A DNA stretch of 64,000 nt from Endoryza sp044226045 (GTDB lineage Bacteria; Bacteroidota; Bacteroidia; Chitinophagales; Chitinophagaceae). The stretch is from positions 8,875 through 72,874 of the forward strand of contig JBGAHR010000020.1 of the NCBI GenBank assembly GCA_044226045.1, written 5' to 3'. The notes beneath the pieces are model-generated. The model ran no database searches, was not told the DNA's origin, and saw only the letters and a program-made list of their open reading frames with translations. Shown here in pieces: positions 1 through 8,132 of the stretch (its first letter is position 1; every line of letters starts with the position of its first letter). Position numbers and translations under genes: made by a program.

Positions 1-438
1 TCTGTGAAATCCTTTTCCCAAAGCATGGGTAGTTCTTACAGAACAGCACTGGGGGTGAAATTCTATCCGGGTGCTATTTCACTCAAACATTTTACATCGA
101 GCAACACAGCCCTGGAGGGCCTTGGCTATTTCTGGAATTATGGCTTCCGGTTTACCGGTCTATATGAAATCCACGGAAACATCAGTGGCGCACCAGGACT
201 GAAATGGTATGTTGGCCCGGGAGCGCATATTGGTGTATGGAATACCCGCTACAAAGACCGGTACAATGAAGACGGTTCCTATTTCGGTGTAGATGGTGTG
301 CTGGGACTGGACTATAAAATAAAAGGAGCCCCCATTAACCTGTCGATCGACTGGCAACCTTCCTTTAGCTTCGGAGTGGATGGACGCAATGGCTTCGATG
401 GAGGCTGGGGTGGCTTTGCTATCCGGTATACTTTCTAA
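1..438 (+). CDS. Outer-membrane beta-barrel protein, C-terminal part
   Basis: The reading frame is open to the left edge, so the start lies outside the window and the GTG at position 4 is probably internal. The visible 144 residues alternate polar and hydrophobic residues with many Gly, Tyr and Trp, and end in Arg-Tyr-Thr-Phe. A C-terminal aromatic residue after a beta strand is the usual assembly signal of outer-membrane barrels, so the product is probably an outer-membrane protein. The family and function cannot be named from this fragment. A terminator-like hairpin follows at 490-522. Confidence 0.6.
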   Translation, partial: SVKSFSQSMGSSYRTALGVKFYPGAISLKHFTSSNTALEGLGYFWNYGFRFTGLYEIHGNISGAPGLKWYVGPGAHIGVWNTRYKDRYNEDGSYFGVDGVLGLDYKIKGAPINLSIDWQPSFSFGVDGRNGFDGGWGGFAIRYTF

Positions 439-489
439 GCGAATTAATGCAAGCAATCAAATACAACACTTTCTAATCAGAGCCTAACC

Positions 490-522
490 AAAAGCGGCCT
501 GCCTTTCCAGGTGGGCTTTTTT
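490..522 (+). terminator. Rho-independent terminator after the barrel gene
   Basis: AAAAGC at 490-495 pairs with GCTTTT at 515-520, with CCTG/CAGG pairing inside, followed by further T residues. It lies between the barrel gene and the permease and ends 14 bases before the permease ATG. Confidence 0.5.
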
Positions 523-535
523 AAACTCCCACCAC

Positions 536-1642
536 ATGACCACCCAGACTTCACTCAACAGCCGGATTCTTCAGTTATTCGGTTTGATGTTACTTGGATT
601 GCTGGTTTATATTGGCAGCAGTATTATCATGCCCCTGGCATTTTCCTTCCTGCTTTGCATTTTATTATTACCAGTCTATCGCTTTTTTCTTCGTATTCAT
701 TTCCCCAATTTTCTGGCTATTCTCTTAAGTGTGCTACTGGCCCTCGTGTTGGTATTTGGATTTTTCACCCTCCTGATTGTACAGCTCAACAGGCTGATGC
801 AGGACTTTCCGGCTATCGAACAGCACGTGCAGAAGCATACGCATCTGGTCAGCCAGTGGATCGAAAGCAATTGGGGTTTCTCGGCCCAGAAACAAAGCCA
901 GATGCTCAATGAGCAATTGAAAAAGCTGATGGATTCAGCCGGCTCGCTGGCGGGCGGTACGGCAGCTTCGGTTACGGGTACACTGATGTATATAGGCCTG
1001 ATCCCGCTCTACATGTTCCTTATCCTGTACTACAAAAATTTGTTGTTACGATTTCTCTTTCTATGCGCTACTCGCGACTATCACGATGAAATGCAGAGCG
1101 TCATTTACGATACTGAAAAGACATTGAAGAGTTACCTCACAGGTTTGATGATTGAAATGGTGCTGGTGGCGGTATTAAATGCAGTGGCATTAGTCCTGTT
1201 TGGAATCAAATACGCGATCCTGATAGCAGTTATTTTTGCGTTGATGAATCTGCTGCCTTATATCGGGGCAATTATTGCAAACCTCCTGGCTGCCCTGATT
1301 ACCCTGTCAACTTCAGACAATCTTTCCGATGTGGTCATTGTGCTGGTAGTACTGGCTGTTGTGCAGTTCATCGACAATAATATATTCATGCCTTATATCG
1401 TTGGTTCCAAGGTTAGATTAAACGCGCTCGCCACGATTGTAGCTGTACTGATCGGTCAGGCCCTGGCCGGCATAGGAGGGATGTTCATGGCTATTCCAAC
1501 ACTGGCTGTATTAAAATTAATTTTTGAAAGAGTGGACAGCCTCAAACACTGGAGTATTTTAATGGGCGACGAAACGCCCAAGCTTAACCCTATGAGCTCG
1601 CCTGTGATGCGGTTGAGAAATAAGTTCAGGAGGAAGAAGTGA
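536..1642 (+). CDS. AI-2E family transporter (PerM/YdiK-like permease)
   Basis: This 368-residue protein has the layout of the AI-2E transporter family (PF01594). There are hydrophobic segments near residues 12-60, a long amphipathic region (about 85-130), then several membrane segments between about 145 and 335. The Pro-Tyr-Ile-Gly-Ala motif near residue 240 and the Gly-Gly-Met-Phe-Met-Ala-Ile-Pro motif near residue 317 are typical. Family members are inner-membrane permeases. Only some export signal molecules, and several act in ion or solute transport, so the substrate is unknown. The tail is basic (Arg-Arg-Lys-Lys). The gene is followed directly by the repeat array at 1643. Confidence 0.85.
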   Translation: MTTQTSLNSRILQLFGLMLLGLLVYIGSSIIMPLAFSFLLCILLLPVYRFFLRIHFPNFLAILLSVLLALVLVFGFFTLLIVQLNRLMQDFPAIEQHVQKHTHLVSQWIESNWGFSAQKQSQMLNEQLKKLMDSAGSLAGGTAASVTGTLMYIGLIPLYMFLILYYKNLLLRFLFLCATRDYHDEMQSVIYDTEKTLKSYLTGLMIEMVLVAVLNAVALVLFGIKYAILIAVIFALMNLLPYIGAIIANLLAALITLSTSDNLSDVVIVLVVLAVVQFIDNNIFMPYIVGSKVRLNALATIVAVLIGQALAGIGGMFMAIPTLAVLKLIFERVDSLKHWSILMGDETPKLNPMSSPVMRLRNKFRRKK

Positions 1643-2462
1643 GAGTCAAAATTCAAAATTCAAAAGTCAAAATTCAAAAATAAAGGTTGAAAAGTGATAA
1701 GTGAAAATTCATTAATTCCCGTTAGCTCGCAGGCCGTAAAAGGAACGCAGAGGGCGCCAAGAACCGCAGAGGACGCGAAGGGAAGATTCGAAGTTCAAAA
1801 GTCAAAATTCAAAAGTTAAAATTAAGAATTAAAAAGTCAAAGTTCAAAATTCAAAAGGAAGAATTGAAAAGTAAGAAGTAATAAAGTAAAAATTGAAAAG
1901 ACAAGATTTTGCAATCAAAAATCAAACGCCCTCTCCCTTGGGAGAGGGTTGGGTGAGGGGAATGGGGAGCGGGAGTGAGAACGGGAAGAGAAACAGAAAC
2001 ACGCTCATTTATCATTAAATGTATTAGTTAATAGTTGATCTGACAGTTGAGGATTTTATTTTGAATATTTGATTTCGAATTTCTTCTCTGAACCGTCTTG
2101 GCATCCTCTGCTTTCCAGAACTGTCAGTATTGTTTTTACTGTTGAATTTTGAATATTTTACTTTTTTGTTTTCATTTTCACTTAGCGTACTCTGCGGTTC
2201 TTGGCGCCCTCTGCGTTCCAGAACTGTTGGCACTATTTCGACTTTTGACTTTTCAATTTTGACTTTCGAATCTTCACTTAGCGCACTCTGCGGTTCTTGG
2301 CGTCCTCTGCGTTCCAGAACTGTCAGCACTAATTTGAATTTTGAGTTTTGACTTTTGATTTTTGATTTTTGAATTTTGACTTTTGAATTTTGAGTTTTGA
2401 CTTTTGATTTTTGAATTTTTAATTTTGAATTTTGACTTTCACTAAACCCCACTAAAAAGCAT
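1643..2462. repeat. Intergenic array of short word-like repeats in inverted arrangement
   Basis: The 820 bases between two convergent genes hold no credible gene. The left part has A-rich words such as AAAATTCAAAAGTC, and the right part has their reverse complements such as TTTTGAATTTTGAC. Inside these is a 30-base perfect inverted repeat, GGAACGCAGAGGGCGCCAAG plus ten more bases, at 1742-1771 against 2190-2219. A third copy at 2286-2315 has one mismatch. Pieces of the same module (CTCTGC then TTCCAGAACTGT) recur near 2104, 2208 and 2303. ORFs called across this region are translated repeats. Confidence 0.85.
1929..1960. repeat. CCCTCTCCC palindromic element
   Basis: A perfect 9-base stem, CCCTCTCCC (1929-1937) and GGGAGAGGG (1940-1948), with a TT loop, is followed by TTGGGTGAGGGG. 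This resembles the widespread REP-like CCCTCTCCC/GGGAGAGGG element of many bacteria. It sits at the centre of the surrounding inverted array. Confidence 0.6.
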
Positions 2463-3905
2463 CTATCCTATATTCAGCGTCACTATAAATGTGGTTCCTT
2501 TTCCCAATTCACTTTTTACTCTTATTGAGCCTTTGTGGCTGAGGATGATGTTTTGTGTGTGGGTGAGTCCGAGGCCTGTTCCTTTTTCCTTGCTGGTAAA
2601 GAAAGGTTCGAATAGATGATCGAGGTGGTCGGCTGAAATGCCGGATCCATTATCGCTGATCTCTACAATACATTTATGATCCTTCGCCTGGGTGCTGATC
2701 GTCAATACACCATTTTCTGCCTCCATCGCTTCCACGGCGTTTACGATCAAATTGAGGAAGGCTATTTTTACTTTTTCAGCATCCACTTCCACATCGCAGA
2801 TATCGTAGGAGAATTTCTTTTCAATTTTGATCTTCTTGAATTTGATACGATCCATAGCCTGTTCCAGCGCTTCCTCCACCAGTTCATTGATGGATTTTTT
2901 GGCTGTCTTCAATTCCGTGAATCTGGTGGAATACAGTAGTTCGGAGACCAGTTGATTGATCCTTGTGCTGTTCCGATGGATGATCTCCAGCAGATCGCTG
3001 CTTTCTTTTAGCACGGACTCCGGCAACTCCATTTTTAGCTGATCGGCTGCGAGCGTAATATTGGTCAACGGATTTTTTACTTCATGCGCAATGATGCCGG
3101 CAATACGCCCTGTTGAATAAAAGCGGCGGAGGTTTCTGTCTTCTTCCTGCTTGATGCGTAAGGAGGTGAGGTCTTTGATCATCACCTGGAACATGCCAGC
3201 CTGGGGTTCATGCATCACGATACTGATGAGTACATCGATGGTTTGGTTATTACCCGACCAAAAGGAGGTTTCCAGGTCGTTCAGTTCACCATCTGTGCGC
3301 AAGGTCTTTTCAATGAGTGTGGCATGTTCCGATTGTGCGATCAGGGAAATCAGCGAAAGACCCTGATCTGTATTTTCGGGATCGAATTGAAAGCGGCTGA
3401 TAAAAGAAGGATTTCCTTTGGTAATTGTTCCATTGCGGTCGATAATGGCGATTGGATCGGCCGATCTTTCAAAAATATTCCGAAAGCGATTGGCGTTCAC
3501 TTCTACCGACTGCAGCGATTGTGCGTCGCGGATCGCGTAACGTATGGTTCTTTCCAGGATCTCCGAGTTGAAATCGCCCTTCACCAGGTAATCTGATGCG
3601 CCGGCCCGCATCGCCTGGGTATCCACTTCCCGGTCTTCCATGCCGGTGAGCATGATGACAGGAGCATATCTTTTGTAGGTTTTAATAGCACGAAGCAGTT
3701 CCAATCCCGTTTGCTTACCCAGTCGATAGTCAACCAGGTAGGCGTCATAAGGCTGACTGATCAGGCGGATGGCTTCTTCAAAGCTGGCTGCACGGTCAAG
3801 CTTGAAAGAAGCCCGACGTACCTTCTGTAATAGGGAATGGACAAGAAGAAAGTCATCTTCATCGTCGTCTACGTAGAGGATGTGAATGGGTTCTTGCAAC
3901 ATCAT
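2463..3905 (-). CDS. Receiver-PAS-histidine kinase hybrid
   Basis: This 480-residue cytoplasmic signalling protein has no membrane segment. It starts with a receiver domain (about 5-125) with the acidic pocket at Asp13-15, phosphoacceptor Asp59 and Lys109. A PAS domain (about 140-250) follows, then a HisKA domain with His274 in Ala-His-Glu-Val-Lys-Asn-Pro-Leu. The HATPase domain has Asn-Ala-Val-Glu-Ala-Met, Asp-Asn-Gly-Ser-Gly-Ile and Gly-Thr-Gly-Leu-Gly-Leu boxes. A receiver ahead of the kinase suggests its activity is set by another kinase. It lies 18 bases downstream of the response regulator at 3924-4358 in the same direction, so the two are probably co-transcribed. The signal is unknown. 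Confidence 0.85.
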   Translation of the reverse strand: MMLQEPIHILYVDDDEDDFLLVHSLLQKVRRASFKLDRAASFEEAIRLISQPYDAYLVDYRLGKQTGLELLRAIKTYKRYAPVIMLTGMEDREVDTQAMRAGASDYLVKGDFNSEILERTIRYAIRDAQSLQSVEVNANRFRNIFERSADPIAIIDRNGTITKGNPSFISRFQFDPENTDQGLSLISLIAQSEHATLIEKTLRTDGELNDLETSFWSGNNQTIDVLISIVMHEPQAGMFQVMIKDLTSLRIKQEEDRNLRRFYSTGRIAGIIAHEVKNPLTNITLAADQLKMELPESVLKESSDLLEIIHRNSTRINQLVSELLYSTRFTELKTAKKSINELVEEALEQAMDRIKFKKIKIEKKFSYDICDVEVDAEKVKIAFLNLIVNAVEAMEAENGVLTISTQAKDHKCIVEISDNGSGISADHLDHLFEPFFTSKEKGTGLGLTHTQNIILSHKGSIRVKSELGKGTTFIVTLNIG

Positions 3906-3923
3906 ATCCCTGTTATCAAAAAA

Positions 3924-4358
3924 TTATGCCGGAAGTTCAACTGTTTTGAACCAATAGTTTTCCAGCTCCCGGGCAATATCTATAAGTCCTTCAAAGGAGG
4001 AAGGCTTTGTAATATAACTGTTACTCCCCAGCCGGTACGCATTTTCAATATCATCCTGCTGGCGGGAGGTTGTCAGTACGATAACCGGAATTTTGCAAAG
4101 TTCCTTATCGTTCTTTATTTCCCTTAGTACCTGCCTTCCGTCTTTCTTCGGCATATTCAGATCAAGCAGAACCAGTTGGGGCCAAGGATATTTACTTTCG
4201 TCATTATAGGGAGCATCTTTACGGAGGTATTTCATCAATTCCACCCCGTCTTCCACACAATGCAAAATACTTTTTTCGAACCGGTGCGAGAAGGCCTTGC
4301 GTAACAACATGCGATCATCTTCATCATCCTCAGCCATGAGTACGGTCTTCAACTTCAT
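3924..4358 (-). CDS. Single-domain response regulator, Rcp1-like
   Basis: A 144-residue stand-alone receiver domain with the Asp-Asp-Glu-Asp-Asp pocket near residue 11, phosphoacceptor Asp66 in Leu-Leu-Asp-Leu-Asn-Met-Pro, and Lys117 in Thr-Lys-Pro. The long insertion before the phosphoacceptor strand resembles Rcp1-type regulators that pair with phytochrome-like kinases. It has no output domain and so probably relays phosphate. The CHASE3 kinase at 4978-6396 and the hybrid kinase at 2463-3905 are the obvious partner candidates. A GGGGAA-N4-TTCCCC palindrome lies 55 bases upstream. Confidence 0.85.
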   Translation of the reverse strand: MKLKTVLMAEDDEDDRMLLRKAFSHRFEKSILHCVEDGVELMKYLRKDAPYNDESKYPWPQLVLLDLNMPKKDGRQVLREIKNDKELCKIPVIVLTTSRQQDDIENAYRLGSNSYITKPSSFEGLIDIARELENYWFKTVELPA

Positions 4359-4412
4359 TATATATATAAATTATGTTTGAATTAAAGATAAACGAATATT
4401 ATATACCATATC

Positions 4413-4428
4413 GGGGAATTATTTCCCC
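4413..4428. promoter_or_regulatory. GGGGAA-N4-TTCCCC palindrome, copy 1
   Basis: GGGGAA (4413-4418) and TTCCCC (4423-4428) are separated by TTAT. The site lies between the divergent starts of the response regulator at 4358 and the unknown gene at 4505. The same inverted repeat occurs at 6422-6437 upstream of the CHASE3 kinase, which suggests a shared operator or RNA hairpin. Confidence 0.4.
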
Positions 4429-4504
4429 AGTCTTTTTATGATAAAGACGGTTTTTGTGGAAACTAACGGATGGCATACTATTTAGCGATTATCATTAAAG
4501 ACAA

Positions 4505-4963
4505 GTGCCGATGCGTTGGTTTCAATTGACAGTAACGGAACTGATTGGACGACTGATCTGGCTGAACCAGGATCGTTCACACGGTTATTCCGAATTCGCC
4601 AGTGTTTGCCGGATAAAGCGTATTCAACGGATCTGTGAGGAGATGGCCGGTCAAAGCAACGCGTATATAGATGAACTGCTGGATTTATTGAAGCAGCTTC
4701 GCTTGGAGCAATTGCCGGTGCAACACTTTTCAGTATCTTCCCAATGGTGGGAGCATCTTTACCAATCATTGGGTGAGAATGATGTTCAGCAGATGATAGG
4801 GATACTATATAAAATGGAAGATCAGTTTGCCATACTCTACAAACTGGTTTATAATATGACCGAACTGACCGACGAGCAGGCACGTGAGGTCATTTACAAC
4901 CAGTACGAACAGCTGATGAAATCAAAATCGAAATTGCCTCACCTCCTGGTTCATTATAATTAG
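4505..4963 (+). CDS. Hypothetical helical protein
   Basis: This protein of about 152 residues is predicted to be mostly amphipathic helix, for example around residues 35-70 and 85-140. It has no signal peptide or membrane segment. The helical pattern loosely resembles ferritin-like bundle proteins, but I see no clear metal ligands and do not assign a family. The start is either GTG at 4505 or ATG at 4511, and ATG is the better guess. It converges on the kinase gene, whose stop lies 15 bases away. A long antisense ORF overlaps it. The plus-strand reading is preferred because it fills the gap with an ordinary composition. Confidence 0.5.
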   Translation: MPMRWFQLTVTELIGRLIWLNQDRSHGYSEFASVCRIKRIQRICEEMAGQSNAYIDELLDLLKQLRLEQLPVQHFSVSSQWWEHLYQSLGENDVQQMIGILYKMEDQFAILYKLVYNMTELTDEQAREVIYNQYEQLMKSKSKLPHLLVHYN

Positions 4964-4977
4964 AAAAGGCAGTCGCT

Positions 4978-6396
4978 TCAGGCTTCTGGTAATATTACAG
5001 TAAATGTAGCTCCCTGCCCGGGTGTGGAAGTGGCGTAGATGGTTCCTCCATATTTTTCTGCAATTTTCTTACAGATGGCCAGTCCGATCCCGGTGCCTTC
5101 ATAGCTGTCACGGCCATGTAGTCTTTGAAATATGACAAAGATCTTGTCGGCATATTCCGGTTCAAAACCTATTCCGTTATCGATGAAACGGATGACCAGG
5201 TAATGAAGCCCCGGTCTTTTTTCAGGGAGTCTCCAGGTGTCTTCATCTGTGGCCGGCTCTGCCAGTATTTGGATGGATGGCGGTTCATCGTTTTTGGAGA
5301 ATTTAAGGGCATTGGTCAGCAGGTTTTGGAAGAGTTGCCTGAATTCGGACAGGTCGCCTTTCACCACAGGCAGGTCGCCTGCTTTCATGACAGCCTTTTT
5401 TTCCTTGATCAATATTTCCAGGTCATCTTTCACCTGGGAATAGACGAGATTCAGATCAATCTCTTCAATTGCATTTGCCCGGCTAACGCGGCTGTAGTTA
5501 AGGAGATCGGTTATCAGGTTACGCATTCTGCCTGCCGATCCACTGATTCTTTGCAGGTATAATTCACCGTCGCCTTGCAGTTGTGATTTGTATTGTTCCA
5601 GCAGAAGATCACTGAAGGCTGTTATCTTTCGTAATGGTTCCTGCAGGTCATGCGAGGCTACATACGCAAATTGGGCCAGTTCATCGTTGGAAACATTCAG
5701 TCTCTGGATCTGTTCCTTCAACTGATTCTGGTAAGCCGCGATCTGCCTGTCTGATATCTTTTGCGCTGTATTGTATTGGTAAATGGAATAAAATGCCAGC
5801 CCGGCTGTTCCAAAGCTGATCAGGGCCAGGAAAATGAAGAAGCCCGGAAGCAGGTTCAGGTACCTGAACAAACCGGTTGTACGATCTTTCAGGATTACCT
5901 GTTCTCCATTATTGACAACTGCGATCTGTGCTTTGATTTTGTCTGACACATCCACTGCCTGCTGAATGCGGTTATTGGCCATATAGCCAGACATATTCCC
6001 GAATTGATTGGAATAAGCGAATGCGTCTTCAAACATGATGACCCTTTCCTTAATAGTAAGTGAAAGGTCTTTCAGGTTTTTTTGCTGCATCGGGTTGTCG
6101 GTAGTCATGCTTTTCAGGCTATCCAGCAGCCGGGGGATCCTGTCTTTGTGAAACAGGTAACGCTCCCTGTACGACTCGCTCCGGCTCAACAGGAAACCAC
6201 GCAGGCTGCTTTCCGTTTCGATAATGGAATTGTACAATTCATCCGAGGTTTGAAGAATGTCTTTCGTATGAAGGGAGTCCACAATGCTTTTCTCAAGCCG
6301 GTTCAGGCTGTAGATAGAGATCAGGCCCATGACAAATACCAGTATCACCGTGATGAAGGACAGGATCTTTGTATTTCTGATTTTCTTTCCAGGCAT
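4978..6396 (-). CDS. CHASE3-domain sensor histidine kinase
   Basis: A 472-residue membrane kinase. A first membrane helix (about 11-30) is followed by an extracytoplasmic CHASE3-like region (about 35-170, with Glu-Ser-Ser-Leu-Arg-Gly-Phe-Leu), a second helix (about 183-206), a coiled linker and a HisKA domain with His249 in Ala-Ser-His-Asp-Leu-Gln-Glu-Pro-Leu. The HATPase domain has Asn-Ala-Leu-Lys-Phe and Gly-Thr-Gly-Ile-Gly-Leu boxes. The HisKA motif is of the type found in bacteriophytochrome-like kinases that work with Rcp1-type regulators, which fits the nearby regulator at 3924-4358. CHASE3 ligands are generally unknown. Confidence 0.88.
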   Translation of the reverse strand: MPGKKIRNTKILSFITVILVFVMGLISIYSLNRLEKSIVDSLHTKDILQTSDELYNSIIETESSLRGFLLSRSESYRERYLFHKDRIPRLLDSLKSMTTDNPMQQKNLKDLSLTIKERVIMFEDAFAYSNQFGNMSGYMANNRIQQAVDVSDKIKAQIAVVNNGEQVILKDRTTGLFRYLNLLPGFFIFLALISFGTAGLAFYSIYQYNTAQKISDRQIAAYQNQLKEQIQRLNVSNDELAQFAYVASHDLQEPLRKITAFSDLLLEQYKSQLQGDGELYLQRISGSAGRMRNLITDLLNYSRVSRANAIEEIDLNLVYSQVKDDLEILIKEKKAVMKAGDLPVVKGDLSEFRQLFQNLLTNALKFSKNDEPPSIQILAEPATDEDTWRLPEKRPGLHYLVIRFIDNGIGFEPEYADKIFVIFQRLHGRDSYEGTGIGLAICKKIAEKYGGTIYATSTPGQGATFTVILPEA

Positions 6397-6417
6397 GGCA
6401 GGAGGAATTTATTCAGC

Positions 6418-6441
6418 AATTGGGGAATCTTTTCCCCAATT
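6418..6441. promoter_or_regulatory. Perfect inverted repeat AATTGGGGAA-N4-TTCCCCAATT
   Basis: Ten-base perfect arms around TCTT lie 22 bases upstream of the kinase start at 6396. The core GGGGAA-N4-TTCCCC matches 4413-4428. A short T run follows on the plus strand, so a terminator-like fold is possible, but no plus-strand gene ends nearby. An operator or 5' UTR hairpin is more likely. Confidence 0.45.
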
Positions 6442-6604
6442 TTTAGATCGATAAATGCGATTGGTTAGGCCGGGTTGAGGGTAAAACCACTTTTTACAGC
6501 ATGATTTCAGGCTGATCATGCCGCAGGGCGACCCAGATGCTTCTGCAGGCACAATATTTTCAAATATAATTCAGTCAATATTTACAAACCAAAAAATAAA
6601 GATT

Positions 6605-6763
6605 ATGGGTAGCCTACTTTATATCATCGCCATCATACTTGTGATCGGTTGGGCGATCGGTGTTTTTGCGTACAGCGCAACCGGATTAATCCACGTATTG
6701 CTGGTGATCGCCATTGTTGCCATACTGCTGCGACTGATCAGCGGTCGTCGCCCGGTAGAATAA
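6605..6763 (+). CDS. lmo0937-family small membrane protein
   Basis: A 52-residue protein with two membrane helices separated by a Tyr-Ser-Ala-Thr-Gly-Leu-Ile-His turn, ending in a basic Gly-Arg-Arg tail. Length and sequence match the lmo0937 family of small membrane proteins, common in stress-associated clusters. The ATG at 6605 was chosen over an upstream extension from 6518 because the family starts with Met-Gly-x-Leu-Leu-Tyr. It opens a run of small stress-type genes that extends to 8457. Confidence 0.85.
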   Translation: MGSLLYIIAIILVIGWAIGVFAYSATGLIHVLLVIAIVAILLRLISGRRPVE

Positions 6764-6787
6764 AAAGTCATCCTAAAATGCTGAAAG

Positions 6788-6985
6788 ATGAAAGCTGCAT
6801 TTTCTTTATTGAAAGATAACGACAAGTCGCCAGTTACCAATCCATTCGACGCGATGAAATTCGCCCGGCTCATTCGATACAAAGAATCAAAAGGGAAGGA
6901 ACATCGGCTTTGGTTGCACCGGTTCTTTCATGGGAAAACAGAAACATCCTCTTCTTCATCAACGGATGCATACAAGACGAATTAA
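6788..6985 (+). CDS. Hypothetical small basic protein
   Basis: This 65-residue protein has no recognised domain. It is rich in Lys and Arg, has a run of five Ser residues near the C terminus, and has no signal peptide. It sits 24 bases after the lmo0937-type gene and 26 bases before the CsbD gene, in the same direction, so it may share their transcript. Confidence 0.45.
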   Translation: MKAAFSLLKDNDKSPVTNPFDAMKFARLIRYKESKGKEHRLWLHRFFHGKTETSSSSSTDAYKTN

Positions 6986-7011
6986 TATTCATTAACTGTT
7001 AAACCTGTTTT

Positions 7012-7224
7012 ATGAACACAACAACATTAAAAGGAAAATGGAATGAGTGGAAAGGTAAACTGAAACAGCGCTATGCTGATTTAACTGACAACGACCTGTT
7101 GTTTGTTGAAGGAAAAGAGAACGAATTGTGGGGAAAGCTCCAGCAAAAGATCGGCAAGACAAAAGAAGAGATCATGAAAGAACTGGAGAGCGACGATGTA
7201 GAGGAAAAGAGCAGGAAGGTGTAG
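7012..7224 (+). CDS. CsbD-family stress protein
   Basis: A 70-residue hydrophilic helical protein. The Lys-Gly-Lys-Trp-Asn-Glu-Trp-Lys-Gly-Lys-Leu-Lys start and the central Asp-Asn-Asp-Leu-Leu-Phe-Val-Glu-Gly-Lys segment are characteristic of the CsbD family. CsbD of Bacillus belongs to the general stress response, but the molecular function is unknown. Its neighbours are also stress-type small proteins. A nested inverted repeat starts shortly after its stop. Confidence 0.9.
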   Translation: MNTTTLKGKWNEWKGKLKQRYADLTDNDLLFVEGKENELWGKLQQKIGKTKEEIMKELESDDVEEKSRKV

Positions 7225-7247
7225 GAGGTGGCGCTTAATGGTTAATG

Positions 7248-7403
7248 GTTTGCAGTTTGCAGTTTTCAGTTTGCGGTTTACGGTTTGGAAATTAAAAAAG
7301 CAAAATTCAAAAGTAAAAAGTGGACTGGTAGTTATCATATTTTGAATATTTAATTTTTGACTTTTGAGTTTTCTCACAAACCGCAAACTGCAAACCGCAA
7401 ACC
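7248..7403. repeat. Nested inverted repeat of TTTGCAGTTTGCGG-type words
   Basis: The outer left arm (7248-7289) is made of words like GTTTGCAGTTTGC, and the outer right arm (7376-7403) holds their complements, such as GCAAACTGCAAACC. The inner arms are a different word family, CAAAATTCAAAAGT at about 7301-7314 against TTTTTGACTTTTGAG at about 7354-7368. The inner words are those of the 1643-2462 array. The array separates the CsbD and YtxH genes. Confidence 0.75.
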
Positions 7404-7439
7404 AAGAAATCACTATTTTTTAATCTAAAATCGTAAGAA

Positions 7440-7667
7440 ATGGAAAACGGAAAAATTATTGCAGGAATATTGGCCGGTGTGGCTGTTGGTGCTGTGCTTG
7501 GTCTGTTGTTTGCTCCCGATAAGGGAAGTGCTACCCGTCAGAAAATTTCAGACAGCCTGAAAGGATGGGGTGAAGATATTGCCGATAAGGCAGAAAATTT
7601 CATGAGCGACAAGGCTTCAAAGGTCAAGAAAGAGGCACAGCATCTCGCGGACAAAGCTCTTTCCTGA
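7440..7667 (+). CDS. YtxH-domain protein
   Basis: A 75-residue protein with one N-terminal membrane helix (about 6-26, rich in Gly, Ala and Val) followed by Leu-Phe-Ala-Pro-Asp-Lys-Gly and a charged helical tail. This is the layout of YtxH (PF12732) general stress proteins. The function is not established. It lies in the small stress gene cluster, upstream of the holin-like gene. Confidence 0.85.
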   Translation: MENGKIIAGILAGVAVGAVLGLLFAPDKGSATRQKISDSLKGWGEDIADKAENFMSDKASKVKKEAQHLADKALS

Positions 7668-7772
7668 GTATTGCTGAAAACACAACGTGCCCTGTTTTGT
7701 AAACATATTTTCAACTGATGGGGGTCAAAGGCGTAGTCCATCCGGTTACGCCTTTATTTAATTTTTTATAGT

Positions 7773-8132
7773 ATGGAAACATCAACAACCACAGGTTTGC
7801 CGGAAAAGATTATGGATCTGTTTCAGACTTCCAAAGAATATGTCGAAGACAGGCTGGAACTGGAGGTACTGAAAGGAGCTGATCGCATTGCCCGCTTCAC
7901 CTCTTCGCTCATAACTTTCCTGGTTAGCCTGGCATTTGCAATAGTATTGGTACTCCTTTTGTGTATAGGAATAGCAATATGGCTCAACCAGCTGATCGGG
8001 AGTTCGTTTGCCGGCTACTTTATCGTTGCCGGCCTGGTATTGCTGGCACTGGTATTGTTATTTACCCTGGGAAGAAATTCGATAAAAAGAGGCGTGGTGG
8101 ATAATATATTAAATACGATAGACAATGACTGA
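7773..8132 (+). CDS. Phage-holin-3_6/YqjE-like membrane protein
   Basis: A 119-residue protein with two membrane helices (about 44-74 and 80-102) after an N-terminal amphipathic helix. The pattern matches the putative actinobacterial holin X family (PF07332) and YqjE-like proteins. These occur with YtxH/CsbD-type stress genes and are not evidence of a prophage here. The stop overlaps the next start by 8 bases, so the two are translationally coupled. Confidence 0.7.
   Translation: METSTTTGLPEKIMDLFQTSKEYVEDRLELEVLKGADRIARFTSSLITFLVSLAFAIVLVLLLCIGIAIWLNQLIGSSFAGYFIVAGLVLLALVLLFTLGRNSIKRGVVDNILNTIDND

Noticed and set aside
1643..2462. ORFs across the A/T-rich array, including one of 142 residues on the minus strand
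   Set aside because: The translation is only repeated Lys, Ser, Gln and Asn words from the nucleotide repeats, with no domain and no start context.
4482..4883. Minus-strand ORF of 133 residues opposite 4505-4963
   Set aside because: It has no domain or start context and overlaps a frame with more natural composition.
7773..8132. Prophage, from the holin-like annotation
   Set aside because: No other phage genes, integrase or att-like repeats are present. This family occurs in stress clusters.
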